Shown: piece by piece, positions 1 through 9,750 of the stretch
Position numbering within the stretch: position 1 is the first letter of the stretch
Layout of the letters: every line of letters starts with the position of its first letter
Assembly: GCA_902175065.1 (NCBI GenBank)
Contig: CABIIJ010000057.1
Span: forward strand, 1 to 64,000
Direction of reading: 5' to 3'
Source of the DNA: an uncultured Comamonas sp.
GTDB taxonomy: Bacteria; Pseudomonadota; Gammaproteobacteria; Burkholderiales; Burkholderiaceae_C
Length of the DNA: 64,000 bases
The notes under the pieces: generated by a model
What the model was told of the DNA's origin: nothing
What the model saw: the letters and a program-made list of their open reading frames with translations, nothing else
The model's database searches: none
Translations under genes and position numbers: made by a program

Positions 1-2
1 CC

Positions 3-1421
3 GGCGAGGGCTGCGACTGGCAAAAAATCGCGTGCGCCCTGGCCCTGCGCGGGCGCCTGACGCTGATCACCGGCGGCCCCGGCACCGGCAAAACCTATAC
101 CGCCGCCCGCCTGCTGGCGCTGCTGTTCGCCACCGCCGCCCAGCCCGAGCAACTGCGCGTGGCCCTGGCCGCGCCCACGGGCAAGGCCGCCGCCCGGCTG
201 AAGCAGGCCATCGACCAGGCGCTGCGGGGCCTGCAGGACAGCGTGGGCGCGGCGCTGGACATTGCCGCCCTGGTCGAGCGCACCGGCGCGGCCCGCACCC
301 TGCACAGCCTGCTGGGGCTGCAGCCGGGCCAGGCCGGCCAGCCCCGGCCCCTGGAGGTGGACGTGCTCATCGTCGACGAAGCCTCGATGGTGCACCTGGC
401 GATGATGGCCACCCTCCTGCAGGCGCTGCCCGCGCAGGCCCGCCTCATCGTCCTGGGGGACAAGGACCAGCTCGCCTCGGTCGAAGCCGGGGCCGTGCTG
501 GGCGACCTGTGCCGCGATGCCGAAGGCGGCCACTACCGCCCGGACACCGTGGCCTTTGCCCAGGCCGCCGCCGGGCAGGCCATTGCCCCCGCCCTGCACG
601 ACGGCGCGGGCAGCCGCCTGGCGCAATGCACCGTCATGCTGCGCCACAGCCGCCGCTTTGGCGGGCCGATCGGGCAACTGGCGCAAGCCGTCAATCGCGG
701 CGATGCGGCAGCGGCGCAGCAGGTGCTGCAAACCTGTGCCGACGGCAGCCTGGCCTACCACGGCGGCTGCCGCATCGAAACCGTCTGGCGCGTGGCGCTG
801 GCCGCGCACCAGCCCAGCTACCGGGACTACCTGCACGCCCTGCACCACGAACCGCGCGACGACCACCCGGCCTGGGTGAAAAAAGTTTTGCAGGCGTTCG
901 AGCGCTTTCGCCTGCTGTGCGCCGTGCGCGAAGGCGAGTGGGGCGTGGCCGGGCTGAACGCCGCCATCGAGCGCGAACTCATCGCCCGCAAGCTGTTGCG
1001 CAAGGACGGCCCCTGGTACGCGGGCCGCCCCGTCATGGTCACCCGCAACGACGCGGCGCTGGGCGTGTTCAATGGCGACATCGGCATCGCCCTGCCCGGC
1101 CCCGAGGGCGCCTTGCGCGTCTACTTCCTCGATGGCGAGCAGCTGCGCAGCGTCGGCGTGGCGCGGCTGGCGCAGGTGGAAACGGCGTTCGCCATGACGG
1201 TGCACAAGAGCCAAGGCTCCGAATTCACCCACGCCGCCCTGGTGCTGCCCGCCCGCAGCGGCGGCGTGCTCGGGCGCGAACTGGTCTACACCGGCATCAC
1301 CCGCGCCAAGGCCCAGTGCACCGTGCTGACCCAGCACCCGGCGGTGCTGGCCCAGGCCCTGGCCCGGCCCACGCAGCGGCACAGCGGCTTGCTCGAATTT
1401 CTTGAAAAAGAGAGCTGCTAG
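3..1421 (+). CDS. recD: Exodeoxyribonuclease V alpha subunit RecD (5' part missing)
   Basis: RecD is the 5'-3' helicase subunit of the RecBCD recombination and repair nuclease. The reading frame is open from the window edge, so the N-terminal domain lies outside and about 472 residues are visible. Seen: Walker A GGPGTGKTYT near residue 25, Walker B VLIVDEAS, a superfamily 1 late motif MTVHKSQGSEF, and the C-terminal motif YTGITRAK. The ORF-track start (GTG at 159) is only an internal codon, because the ATPase motif lies before it. The last codons and the stop lie inside a 76-bp palindromic element, so the tail ESC-stop is repeat-derived. Confidence 0.95.
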   Translation, partial: GEGCDWQKIACALALRGRLTLITGGPGTGKTYTAARLLALLFATAAQPEQLRVALAAPTGKAAARLKQAIDQALRGLQDSVGAALDIAALVERTGAARTLHSLLGLQPGQAGQPRPLEVDVLIVDEASMVHLAMMATLLQALPAQARLIVLGDKDQLASVEAGAVLGDLCRDAEGGHYRPDTVAFAQAAAGQAIAPALHDGAGSRLAQCTVMLRHSRRFGGPIGQLAQAVNRGDAAAAQQVLQTCADGSLAYHGGCRIETVWRVALAAHQPSYRDYLHALHHEPRDDHPAWVKKVLQAFERFRLLCAVREGEWGVAGLNAAIERELIARKLLRKDGPWYAGRPVMVTRNDAALGVFNGDIGIALPGPEGALRVYFLDGEQLRSVGVARLAQVETAFAMTVHKSQGSEFTHAALVLPARSGGVLGRELVYTGITRAKAQCTVLTQHPAVLAQALARPTQRHSGLLEFLEKESC

Positions 1422-1488
1422 CGCTTGAATTCATTGAATTTCAGATAGTTTCATCCTTGAAATTCAATGGATAACAGCGGAAAAAGCT
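1413..1488. repeat. 76-bp palindromic intergenic element, copy 1
   Basis: Begins AGCTGCTAGCGCTTG and ends AACAGCGGAAAAAGCT, with the internal pair GAATTTCA / TGAAATTC. It overlaps the recD stop codon. It aligns without gaps to eight other 76-bp copies in this window, and the two halves are imperfect reverse complements, so the transcript would fold into one long hairpin. Confidence 0.85.
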
Positions 1489-1551
1489 ACTGAAAAATAC
1501 CATCTCATCTCTCTACAATGCGGGTTTTCCCCTCACGCAAAGGACTTCGCC

Positions 1552-2064
1552 ATGACCACGCTTCGCCCCCTGTTTGCCGCCGCTGCCCTGCTGGCCGCCA
1601 GCTTCACCGCCTGGGCCGAGGCCCCCGTCCAGATCGAAGCCCCCTGGGCGCGGGCCACCGTCGCCGGGCAGCAGGCCAGCGGCGCCTTCATGCGCCTGAC
1701 CGCGCACGAGCCGCTGCAACTGGTCGGCGTGACCACGCCCGCCGCGGCCGTCGCCGAAGTGCACGAGATGAAAATGGAAGGCGACATGATGAAAATGCGG
1801 GCCATCCCCAGCCTGGACCTGCCCGCCGGCCAGACCGTCGAACTCAAGCCCGGCGGCTACCACCTGATGTTCATGCAGCTCAAGGCCCCGCTGGAAGCCG
1901 GCAGCTCCATCCCCGTCACCCTGCAATTCAAGAACGCCCAGGGCCAGACCCTGGAGCAGCCCCTGCAGGTGCCCGTCAAGCCGCTGGCCCAGCCCGCAGG
2001 CGGCCACGCCATGCCCCAACACGGCGCCCCGATGCAGCACAAAGCCGGTGGTATGCAGCATTGA
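1552..2064 (+). CDS. Periplasmic copper chaperone PCu(A)C (DUF461)
   Basis: 170 aa with a Sec signal peptide (LFAAAALLAASFTAWAEA) followed by a PCu(A)C domain. The family delivers Cu(I) to the CuA site of cytochrome c oxidase in the periplasm. The copper ligands expected from the H-M-M-H-M pattern are visible in EVHEMKMEGDMMKMR and later YHLMFMQ. The C-terminal tail is rich in His and Met (GGHAMPQHGAPMQHKAGGMQH), a likely extra Cu-binding extension. The start is supported by AAAGGA upstream. No ScoI or oxidase gene is adjacent, so it appears to be a stand-alone gene. Confidence 0.9.
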   Translation: MTTLRPLFAAAALLAASFTAWAEAPVQIEAPWARATVAGQQASGAFMRLTAHEPLQLVGVTTPAAAVAEVHEMKMEGDMMKMRAIPSLDLPAGQTVELKPGGYHLMFMQLKAPLEAGSSIPVTLQFKNAQGQTLEQPLQVPVKPLAQPAGGHAMPQHGAPMQHKAGGMQH

Positions 2065-2104
2065 CTTGCATTAAGCTGCACGACTTGATCAGCAGGAGGC
2101 AGTT

Positions 2105-2920
2105 ATGAGCGACGCAAAGGCTTTTGGTTTTGGCCAATTCATCCCCGGGTACGACTTTTTGCAGCAATTGAACAAGGCCGGCCAGGGCGCCGCGCTGCCG
2201 CCGTTCTCCAGCTGGGTCGCCCCCACCGTGAGCGTCGAGGAAATCGACAAGCGCATCGAGGAACTCAAGGCCGTGCAGTTCTGGCTGGAACAAAACGGCA
2301 AGGCCCTGGCCGCCACCGTGCAGGCGCTGCAGGTGCAGAAAATGACGCTCTCCACCCTCAAGGGCATGAACGTCAACCTGCAGGACTTCGCCCAGGCCTT
2401 CGGCACCCCGGCCAGCAACCTGTCCAACTGGCCCATGGGCGCAGCGCAAAAAGACACGCCGTCCAGCCCGGAACCCCCGAAGGCCCAGCCCGCACCTGCT
2501 GAAGCGCCCGCCGCTGCCGCCCACCCCATGGCCGAACAGGCCCAGCAGTGGTGGGGGGCGCTGACCCAGCAGTTCCAGCAAATCGCCCACCAGGTGCTGC
2601 AAGACCCGGCGCAGAAGAACGCCATGGCCCAGGCCGCCAGCATGGCCAGCGACTTCACCAAGGCCGCAGCGCAAACCGCCAGCGAAATGATGCGCCAGGC
2701 CGTCGGCCAGGCCACCAGTGCCGCCCAGGCGGCAGCCCAGGCCACGACCGCCGCCGCCGCAAAGAAACCCGCCGCCAAAAAACCGGCGGCAACGAAGAAA
2801 ACGGCGGCGCCCGGCACAGCGGCGAAGCCCGCCGCCGAAACTACCGCCAAGGCCCGGCCTGCTGCACGCAGTGCCGCCAAGCCAGCGGCCCCCAAAGCCC
2901 GCAGCGTGAAAAAAACCTAG
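2105..2920 (+). CDS. phaM: PhaM-family polyhydroxyalkanoate granule regulatory protein
   Basis: 271 aa. The N-terminal part (FGQFIPGYDFLQQL ... WVAPTVSVEEIDKRIEELKAVQFWLEQN) matches the PhaM signature. Family members bind PHB synthase PhaC and link PHB granules to the nucleoid. The C-terminal 70 residues are an Ala/Lys/Pro-rich tail (AAKKPAAKKPAATKKTAA) like the DNA-binding PAKKA tail of PhaM. A strong ribosome-binding site (AGGAGGCAGTT) precedes the ATG. It is followed tail to tail by the PAS gene. It implies that this organism stores polyhydroxyalkanoate, although no phaC is in the window. Confidence 0.88.
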   Translation: MSDAKAFGFGQFIPGYDFLQQLNKAGQGAALPPFSSWVAPTVSVEEIDKRIEELKAVQFWLEQNGKALAATVQALQVQKMTLSTLKGMNVNLQDFAQAFGTPASNLSNWPMGAAQKDTPSSPEPPKAQPAPAEAPAAAAHPMAEQAQQWWGALTQQFQQIAHQVLQDPAQKNAMAQAASMASDFTKAAAQTASEMMRQAVGQATSAAQAAAQATTAAAAKKPAAKKPAATKKTAAPGTAAKPAAETTAKARPAARSAAKPAAPKARSVKKT

Positions 2921-2926
2921 GGCAGA

Positions 2927-3331
2927 TCAGGGGGCGGACTGCGCCGCCCGCTGCGCCAGGTATTGCGCCGTCACGTCGCGGGCCATGGCGGCGGAACCCA
3001 GCACCTGCCCGCGCTCGTCCTTGACCACCGAAAAGCCCATCGCCACGTACAGCCTGCGCCCATCCTTGTGCAGGCCGCGCGTGGTGCGCACTTCGCCGGG
3101 GTGGCTGCAGCGGCCCGTCTGCATGGCGCGGGCAAAGCCCCGGTCGTGTCCGTCGCGCAGGTGCATGGGGATGATGAGGTGCACGTTCTGCCCCAGCGCC
3201 TCGGCCTCGGTAAAGCCGAACAGGGCGGTGGCGGCGGCATTCCAGACGCGGATGACGCCCGCCGCGTCGATGAAGATCAGCGCATCGCCCACGTCGGCCA
3301 CGATGCGCTGGTACAACGCCGGCGCCAGCAT
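2927..3331 (-). CDS. Small PAS-domain protein
   Basis: 134 aa consisting almost entirely of one PAS domain (LYQRIVADVGDALIFIDAAGVIRVWNAAATALFGFTE), with a PAC-like end (VKDERGQVLGSAAMARDVT). There is no output domain, so it is a free-standing sensor or a partner protein whose target cannot be read from the sequence. The ATG at 3331 is chosen over the longer track ORF because that extension runs antiphase through the end of tgt. The gap to the tgt stop is only 2 bp, so the two are probably co-transcribed. Confidence 0.8.
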   Translation of the reverse strand: MLAPALYQRIVADVGDALIFIDAAGVIRVWNAAATALFGFTEAEALGQNVHLIIPMHLRDGHDRGFARAMQTGRCSHPGEVRTTRGLHKDGRRLYVAMGFSVVKDERGQVLGSAAMARDVTAQYLAQRAAQSAP

Positions 3332-3333
3332 CG

Positions 3334-4584
<1,251 letters not shown>

Positions 4585-4600
4585 TCACGAAAGGCACCCG

Positions 4601-5071
4601 ATGGACGACAACACCCTCACCCTGGCCATCGCCGTCGATGGCTCCGAAACCGCGCTGCAAGCCGTGCGCCAGGGCATCGCCCTGGTGCAGGCGGGGCTGA
4701 ATGCCGAAATCGTCCTGCTGCACGTGCAGGAGCCGGCCTCCCTGCTGGAGCTGGCCACGCAGGATTCCGACCTGATCGCCGGGGCAGTCATCGACGCCGG
4801 GGAAGACCTCATGGCCACCGCCGCCGCGCTGCTGCAGGCGGCGCAACTGCCCTACCGGACCGAAATCGCCCTGGGCGAACCGGCCACGGTGCTGCTCGAT
4901 CTGGCGGAAAACCTCAACGCCTGCATGCTCATCCTGGGCGCGCGGGGCGTGGGCACGCTGCGCCGGGCGCTGATGGGGTCGGTATCGCAAGCCGTGCTCA
5001 ACCGCGCCAGTCTGCCGGTGCTGATCGTCAAGCCTGCCGAAGAAATGGAAGCTGTTTCCGCTGATGAATAA
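4601..5071 (+). CDS. Universal stress protein (UspA family)
   Basis: 156 aa, one Usp domain. Starts LTLAIAVDGSETALQAVRQG and carries the ATP-binding-type loop ILGARGVGTLRRALMGSVSQ near the C-terminus. These are cytoplasmic stress-induced proteins, and no specific partner is visible. A promoter-like TATAGT lies upstream, and GAAAGG precedes the ATG. The last residues (AVSADE) and the stop codon are encoded by a 76-bp palindromic element, so the C-terminus has been replaced or extended by the repeat. Confidence 0.9.
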   Translation: MDDNTLTLAIAVDGSETALQAVRQGIALVQAGLNAEIVLLHVQEPASLLELATQDSDLIAGAVIDAGEDLMATAAALLQAAQLPYRTEIALGEPATVLLDLAENLNACMLILGARGVGTLRRALMGSVSQAVLNRASLPVLIVKPAEEMEAVSADE

Positions 5072-5125
5072 ACAGTTTCAGGTATTTTTATTCCTGAAAT
5101 CTAATGTTCAACACCGGAAACAGCT
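5050..5125. repeat. 76-bp palindromic intergenic element, copy 2
   Basis: Begins AGCTGTTTCCGCTGATGAA and ends CACCGGAAACAGCT, with near-perfect terminal inverted repeats and the inner pair TTTCAGG / CCTGAAA. It overlaps the last codons and the stop of the usp gene. It is followed by TTTTTATAAA, a flank shared with other copies. Confidence 0.88.
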
Positions 5126-5151
5126 CTTGTTTTTATAAACAAAAGGCGATG

Positions 5152-5185
5152 AAAAAATCCCGATGCGGCCGCATCGGGATTTTTT
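5152..5185. terminator. Bidirectional intrinsic terminator
   Basis: Perfect palindrome with core ATCCCGATGCGGCCGCATCGGGAT, flanked by A6 on the left and T6 on the right. It serves the usp gene on the plus strand and the convergent histidine kinase gene on the minus strand. Confidence 0.93.
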
Positions 5186-5194
5186 GTCTGGAGA

Positions 5195-6499
5195 TCATGC
5201 CGCCCGCAAGCACAGCTCCACCGCGCATCCGGTGCTTGGCACAAAGCAGGCATCCCCGCCCGCATTGCGCAAAATCTTTCTCGTGATGGCCAGCCCCAGA
5301 CCGGCGCCCTGGCTGCCTTGGGTGCCTTTTTGAAAGCGCGTGAACATCGACGCCTGCAACGCGATGGGCACCCCCTCGCCTTGGTCCTCGATGCGCAGAC
5401 GGAGCATGTCCGCCGAGACGGACAAGACAACCGAGACGGTGCCTTGTCCGTGGTACAGCGCGTTCTCGAGAACATTCGCTATCGCGGTACGCACCAGGCT
5501 GGGTTCGCCCTGGCAGTACGCCGCGTCCACGATGTGCGCTTGCAGCGTCCGGCCCCGGGCTTCGAACAGGGGCAGCATGGATGCCGCAATCTCGCGCACG
5601 CTGCGCGATAAATGCGTCCGGGCCGAAACGCCTTCGCCAGCCCCGGTGCCCTGGTCCTGCCGTGCAAGAAGCAGCAACTGCCCGGTAATCCGGCGCAGGC
5701 TGGCCATGTCGGCGTCGATGGCGTGCCAGTCGGGGGCAACTTCTGCACGCGCTTTCTGCAAGCGCAGGTCCAGTACGGTCAGCGGCGTGCGCAATTCATG
5801 GGCAGCGTCGGCCACCAGACGTTTTTCGTTGGCCAGCGCCTGCGCCAGATTTTCCACGGCCATGTTGACGGCATCGGCCAATGGCAGCATTTCGCGCGGC
5901 AGCCCGGTGGTGGGAATCGGCTGCACGTTCTGCGGCGATATGCCCCGGGCGAACCGCGCCGCCGCTTGAACGGGGCGCAGCGTCCAGCGCATCATCCAGT
6001 ACATCAGCCCACAGGCCAGCAAGCCGATCGGGATCAGCATCGCCAGGCTTTGCGTGAACTTGGCTTGCAGCAACGCGCCAATGGCCTGGCGCTCCAGGCG
6101 ATCGCGCTTGGCCACCATCAGGGTGGCGCCGTCCGAAAGAGGTGCCGGCACGTTGATCACTTCGCCGCTGTAGGTGGGCCAGCGAAAGGGCCGTAGCGGT
6201 GCCTGATCCGGATGCGCCCGCAGGCGCCGCGGGCGCTTCTGCTCTTCGGAAAACCAAAGAACTTCTCCTGCGGGCGAATAAAGGGTGTAGGAGACTTCGC
6301 CGCCGAGGTACGTCCTGGGCAGGACGGCCGGATCGCTCTGCATGGTGAAGCCTTCGGCAATTTCCCGGGCCTGGATGGCCACGATGGTGCGACGCAAATA
6401 ATCTGTCGTGTCGTAGAGCGACAGCGCCAGTGCACCCACCCCAGCGGCGAATGCCAGCGCCAGACCAATCAGCGTGCGGCGCTCAAGACTGATGCCCAT
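5195..6499 (-). CDS. Sensor histidine kinase
   Basis: 434 aa membrane kinase. A first transmembrane segment (LIGLALAFAAGVGALALSL) is followed by a periplasmic loop, a second segment (LAMLIPIGLLACGLMYWMM), a linker, and then the HisKA box (VADAAHELRTPLTV). The ATPase motifs are N-box VLENALYHG, G1 EDQGEGVP and G2 GAGLGLAI. ATG 6499 (MGISLERR) has AAGG upstream; ATG 6511 is an alternative. It overlaps the response-regulator gene by 17 bp, so translation is coupled. Its divergent neighbour is the siderophore-uptake unit, which suggests but does not prove a role in metal or siderophore sensing. Confidence 0.92.
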   Translation of the reverse strand: MGISLERRTLIGLALAFAAGVGALALSLYDTTDYLRRTIVAIQAREIAEGFTMQSDPAVLPRTYLGGEVSYTLYSPAGEVLWFSEEQKRPRRLRAHPDQAPLRPFRWPTYSGEVINVPAPLSDGATLMVAKRDRLERQAIGALLQAKFTQSLAMLIPIGLLACGLMYWMMRWTLRPVQAAARFARGISPQNVQPIPTTGLPREMLPLADAVNMAVENLAQALANEKRLVADAAHELRTPLTVLDLRLQKARAEVAPDWHAIDADMASLRRITGQLLLLARQDQGTGAGEGVSARTHLSRSVREIAASMLPLFEARGRTLQAHIVDAAYCQGEPSLVRTAIANVLENALYHGQGTVSVVLSVSADMLRLRIEDQGEGVPIALQASMFTRFQKGTQGSQGAGLGLAITRKILRNAGGDACFVPSTGCAVELCLRAA

Positions 6500-7184
6500 C
6501 GCGCCTTGCATCCTGTGCGAGCACCAGCCGGTAGCCGAGTCCGCGCACGGTGTCGATGAGCACGTCGGCGCCACCGTCGCGGAGTTTGCGCCGCAGGCGC
6601 GAAACGAGCGCTTCGATCGCGTTCAACGTCACGCTTTCACGTGTGGCGTAGATATGCTCTTCCAGACGCTCCTTGATCACGATGCGCGGCCAGACGCGCA
6701 GCATTTCTTCCAGCAGCATCGCCTCCCGCCGCAGCAGATCGACAGGACACCCCTGCACGGTGGCCAGCCGCGAGACGCTCTCAAACGCCACATTGCCCAA
6801 TTCGAGCCGGTTTTGCGGCATGCCATGCGTGCGTCGCAGCACCGCACGCAGCCGCGCCTCCAGCTCTGCCATGTCGAAGGGCTTGAGCATGTAGTCGTCG
6901 GCGCCGCCATTCAGTCCGGCAATGCGGCTGTCCAGCGCATCCCTTGCGGTCAGCACGATGCAGGGAGTTTTGCGCGGCAATTTCTGGCAAGCCGCCAGCA
7001 CCGCCATGCCGTCCATGTCCGGCAGGCCAAGGTCCAGCACCAGCGCATCGAAATCGCCCACCGCCAGCGCATCCAGGGCCGCCTTGCCGCTGGCCACGGC
7101 ATCCACGGCAAACCCGGCACGTTCCAAATGCGTTCGCAGCAGCGCGTGCAGCTCCCGGTGGTCTTCTACTACAAGCAATTTCAT
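6483..7184 (-). CDS. OmpR/QseB-type response regulator
   Basis: 233 aa. The receiver domain has the phospho-acceptor in LVLDLGLPDMDG, the acidic pair VVEDH, and the conserved lysine in LKPFD. The C-terminal winged-helix DNA-binding domain has SVTLNAIEALVSRLRRKL and ends with IDTVRGLGYRL. It is first in the operon with the overlapping kinase. It is transcribed away from the DUF3649/PepSY/TonB-receptor unit, with a shared 121-bp control region. Confidence 0.94.
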   Translation of the reverse strand: MKLLVVEDHRELHALLRTHLERAGFAVDAVASGKAALDALAVGDFDALVLDLGLPDMDGMAVLAACQKLPRKTPCIVLTARDALDSRIAGLNGGADDYMLKPFDMAELEARLRAVLRRTHGMPQNRLELGNVAFESVSRLATVQGCPVDLLRREAMLLEEMLRVWPRIVIKERLEEHIYATRESVTLNAIEALVSRLRRKLRDGGADVLIDTVRGLGYRLVLAQDARRDGHQS

Positions 7185-7218
7185 CCGTCAGACATCGATC
7201 AGGAACTTGAATTAAAAA

Positions 7219-7237
7219 GAGAAAGATTCGCATTTTA
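7219..7237. promoter_or_regulatory. Putative Fur box
   Basis: On the minus strand the site reads TAAAATGCGAATCTTTCTC. By hand alignment it matches 13 of 19 positions of the Fur consensus GATAATGATAATCATTATC. It sits about 70 bp before the DUF3649 start, in the divergent region, which fits iron control of the siderophore-uptake genes. Confidence 0.5.
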
Positions 7238-7305
7238 ATGTTTGCTGCATGAACGCAGCCGTTGCCACGGATGGCGTGGAAAAAATCCAAAGGAGAGAGG
7301 GAATC

Positions 7306-7641
7306 GTGAGCGGGAGTGAATTCATACCGACAGGCCAGCAGTCTTCCGGCCTGGGGCGTTATCGCGTCCAGGTGGCATTGCGGGCCGTGGCGGCCGTCGG
7401 CGGTGGCTATGCGCTGGCAGCAGCGAGCGCTGCGGCCGGGGCGCTCGGATTCCAGTCCCTGGGCCTGGCCCGGCCAGATGCCACCTTGACGGCGACGATG
7501 CTCTCGTTCGTCATCCATGCCATCGCCGCGATGTGGGCGTTTGGATGTTCGAGTGCCGTGCGTGCGTGGGCAGGCATCGGCCTGCCGGCTCTGGCGCTGA
7601 CCTTGTTCACCTGGCTGTGGATGCATGGAGGCCAGGCATGA
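7306..7641 (+). CDS. DUF3649 membrane protein
   Basis: About 111 aa with three predicted membrane segments (e.g. AVAAVGGGYALAAASAAAGAL and ALALTLFTWLWMHGG). It resembles DUF3649 proteins, which occur with PepSY, DUF3325 and TonB-receptor genes. The GTG at 7306 is preferred over ATG 7249 because AAAGGAGAGAGG lies at the right distance upstream of it. The stop overlaps the PepSY start as ATGA. The function is not known; an inner-membrane role in iron-siderophore handling is inferred from context. Confidence 0.75.
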   Translation: MSGSEFIPTGQQSSGLGRYRVQVALRAVAAVGGGYALAAASAAAGALGFQSLGLARPDATLTATMLSFVIHAIAAMWAFGCSSAVRAWAGIGLPALALTLFTWLWMHGGQA

Positions 7642-9305
7642 GAATCGATGGAAAACCGGAGGGGTTGCGGCAATCCATGGCGTGGCTGCACACCTGGAGC
7701 GGGTTGCTGCTGGGGTGGCTGCTGTATGCGGTGTTCTTCACGGGCACGCTGAGTTTCTTCCGCGACGAGATCGACGACTGGATGCGCCCCGAACTGCACC
7801 GCTCGGTAAGCAACGCAGAGACGGCGCAGCTGGGCCTGGCCGCCATGCAGAAAATCGCCCCGGATGCGACCACATGGACCCTGGCGCTCCCCGGCGCAAG
7901 GCAAACGGCCATTGAAGCATCGTGGCGTGCGCCCGGTGCCGCTGCGGGCCGCGCCGGCACCCAGCGTGCCACGCTCGACGCAGGTACGGGGGAGCAGATC
8001 GAGCACCGCGAAACGCGTGGCGGCAGCTTTCTCTACCGCTTCCATTTCGAGCTGTATGCCATGCCGCGCATCTGGGGCCGCTGGATCGTCGGCATTGCCA
8101 CCATGCTGATGTTTGTTGCCATCATCACCGGCGTCATCACGCACAAGAAGATCTTCACGGATTTCTTCACCTTCCGCCCGCGCAAAGGGCAGCGTTCCTG
8201 GCTCGATGCGCACAACGCTACCGCCGTGCTGGCGCTGCCTTTTCATATCCTGATCACCTTCAGCGGCCTGCTGCTGTTGATGAACATGCTCATGCCCTGG
8301 GGCATCCAGGCCGCCTACAACGGCGATACCAGCACCTACTTCGCCGAAATGCGCGGCAACCGGCAAACGGGCAGTGCCGGCCCCCAGGACAGCAACGGCA
8401 GAAAACCCAAGGAGCTTCTCGGGAGTGCGTCGCTGACTGCCATTGCGCCCCTGATGGCGCAAGCCCGGCAGCAATGGCCGCACCACGGTGTCGGCAGCAT
8501 CACGGTCAACGCGCCCGGCACGCCGCAGGCCATGATCGAGTTGCGTGAAGGCGGCGGCACCAGCCTGATCAACCGCGGCGCGTCTGCCACGCTGCGCTTC
8601 GATGGCACAAGCGGTGCGCCGCGCCGCACCCCCGATGCCCAGGCCGTATCCTGGCCACGGGCTACCAGCAACGTATTCACCAGCCTGCACCTGGGCCGCT
8701 TTGCCGATCCGGCGATGCGCTGGCTGTTGTTCCTCAGCGGCGTCGTGGGCACGCTCATGGCGGCCACCGGCATGGTGCTCTGGGTCGTCAAACGCCTGCC
8801 GGAGCGCCGCAAGCTGGGCTACACCCCGAGGGGGCACCGCCTGGTGGAGGTGCTGAACATCGGCTCCATTGCGGGCCTCTCCGTCGCCACCGCCGCCTAT
8901 TTCTGGTGCAACCGGCTGATTCCTGCAGAACTCGCAGGCCGGGGGGACTGGGAAATCCGGGGCTTCTTTGCAGTATGGCTGCTCTGCCTGCTCCACCCGC
9001 TTTTGCGGACGTCACGCGCTGCCTGGCGTGAGCAAATGGCCATGGCCGCCATCCTGTTTGCCTTGCTGCCGGTGCTCAACCCGCTCACCGGCGGCGCTTC
9101 CCTTGTGCAGAGCATGGCGCACGCGCAATGGAGCATTGCCGGATTCGACCTGATGATGCTGGCCCTGGCCGCCATCCACGGCACCGTCGTCTGGTGGTTG
9201 ATGCGGCCCCAGCCGGCGGCCAGGGCCAACACGGCAAACGGCCCCCGGCAAAAGAAAACCGGTGTTGCCGCCGCCGCATCCATGGCCGTGGAGCAGACGG
9301 TATGA
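7638..9305 (+). CDS. PepSY-associated transmembrane protein (PiuB-like)
   Basis: 555 aa. It begins with the typical SMAWLHTWSGLLLGWLLYAVFFTGTL first segment. Further membrane helices follow near residues 150-175 (IVGIATMLMFVAIITGVIT), 195-220, 355-380 and in the last 150 residues. PepSY-TM proteins of this type are iron-regulated inner-membrane proteins, and some take part in reductive release of iron from siderophores. The ATG at 7638 overlaps the DUF3649 stop, and the 3' end overlaps DUF3325 as ATGA, so the three form a translationally coupled set. Confidence 0.87.
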   Translation: MRIDGKPEGLRQSMAWLHTWSGLLLGWLLYAVFFTGTLSFFRDEIDDWMRPELHRSVSNAETAQLGLAAMQKIAPDATTWTLALPGARQTAIEASWRAPGAAAGRAGTQRATLDAGTGEQIEHRETRGGSFLYRFHFELYAMPRIWGRWIVGIATMLMFVAIITGVITHKKIFTDFFTFRPRKGQRSWLDAHNATAVLALPFHILITFSGLLLLMNMLMPWGIQAAYNGDTSTYFAEMRGNRQTGSAGPQDSNGRKPKELLGSASLTAIAPLMAQARQQWPHHGVGSITVNAPGTPQAMIELREGGGTSLINRGASATLRFDGTSGAPRRTPDAQAVSWPRATSNVFTSLHLGRFADPAMRWLLFLSGVVGTLMAATGMVLWVVKRLPERRKLGYTPRGHRLVEVLNIGSIAGLSVATAAYFWCNRLIPAELAGRGDWEIRGFFAVWLLCLLHPLLRTSRAAWREQMAMAAILFALLPVLNPLTGGASLVQSMAHAQWSIAGFDLMMLALAAIHGTVVWWLMRPQPAARANTANGPRQKKTGVAAAASMAVEQTV

Positions 9306-9637
9306 CGCTCTGGCCCGCACTGTTCATTGCCTTCACAGGGTTTGCCGCCATTGCTGCCACCATGGCCCGGCACAGCGATGCGTTCGGCACGCAGGCATTC
9401 ACGCCCAGGCGGCTCCAGGGGTGCCGGGCGGTGGGCTTCGTATTGCTGGGCGTCTCGCTGCAAATGTGCCTAGCGCACGGCGGCACCTCCATCGCCATCG
9501 CTGCCTGGGTCGGCCTGCTGGCATTTGCCGCACTCGCGCTGGGTGTGCTCCTCACCTACGCCCCCCACAAAGCCCGGCCGCTGGCTTATGGCGCGGCGGC
9601 TCTTGGATGGCTCCTCTGGGGGCTGACGGCCCGCTGA
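9302..9637 (+). CDS. DUF3325 membrane protein
   Basis: About 111 aa with three to four hydrophobic segments (LWPALFIAFTGFAAIAATMA, VGFVLLGVSLQMCLA, AWVGLLAFAALALGVLL, YGAAALGWLLWGL). It matches the pattern of DUF3325 proteins that accompany PepSY-TM and TonB-receptor genes. The first 58 residues of the longer track ORF are antiphase to PepSY and were discarded. The start overlaps the PepSY stop. No enzyme motif is visible. Confidence 0.78.
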   Translation: MTLWPALFIAFTGFAAIAATMARHSDAFGTQAFTPRRLQGCRAVGFVLLGVSLQMCLAHGGTSIAIAAWVGLLAFAALALGVLLTYAPHKARPLAYGAAALGWLLWGLTAR

Positions 9638-9750
9638 TTTCCCACCGCCCCAAGTCACGGAACGCACGCAAGGCCGCCCTGGCCCCGCCTTGCCCCAGCT
9701 TGGGGCATTCCCCCTGCACCACTTTTTCTTTTACTCAAGGAGAGATTTTT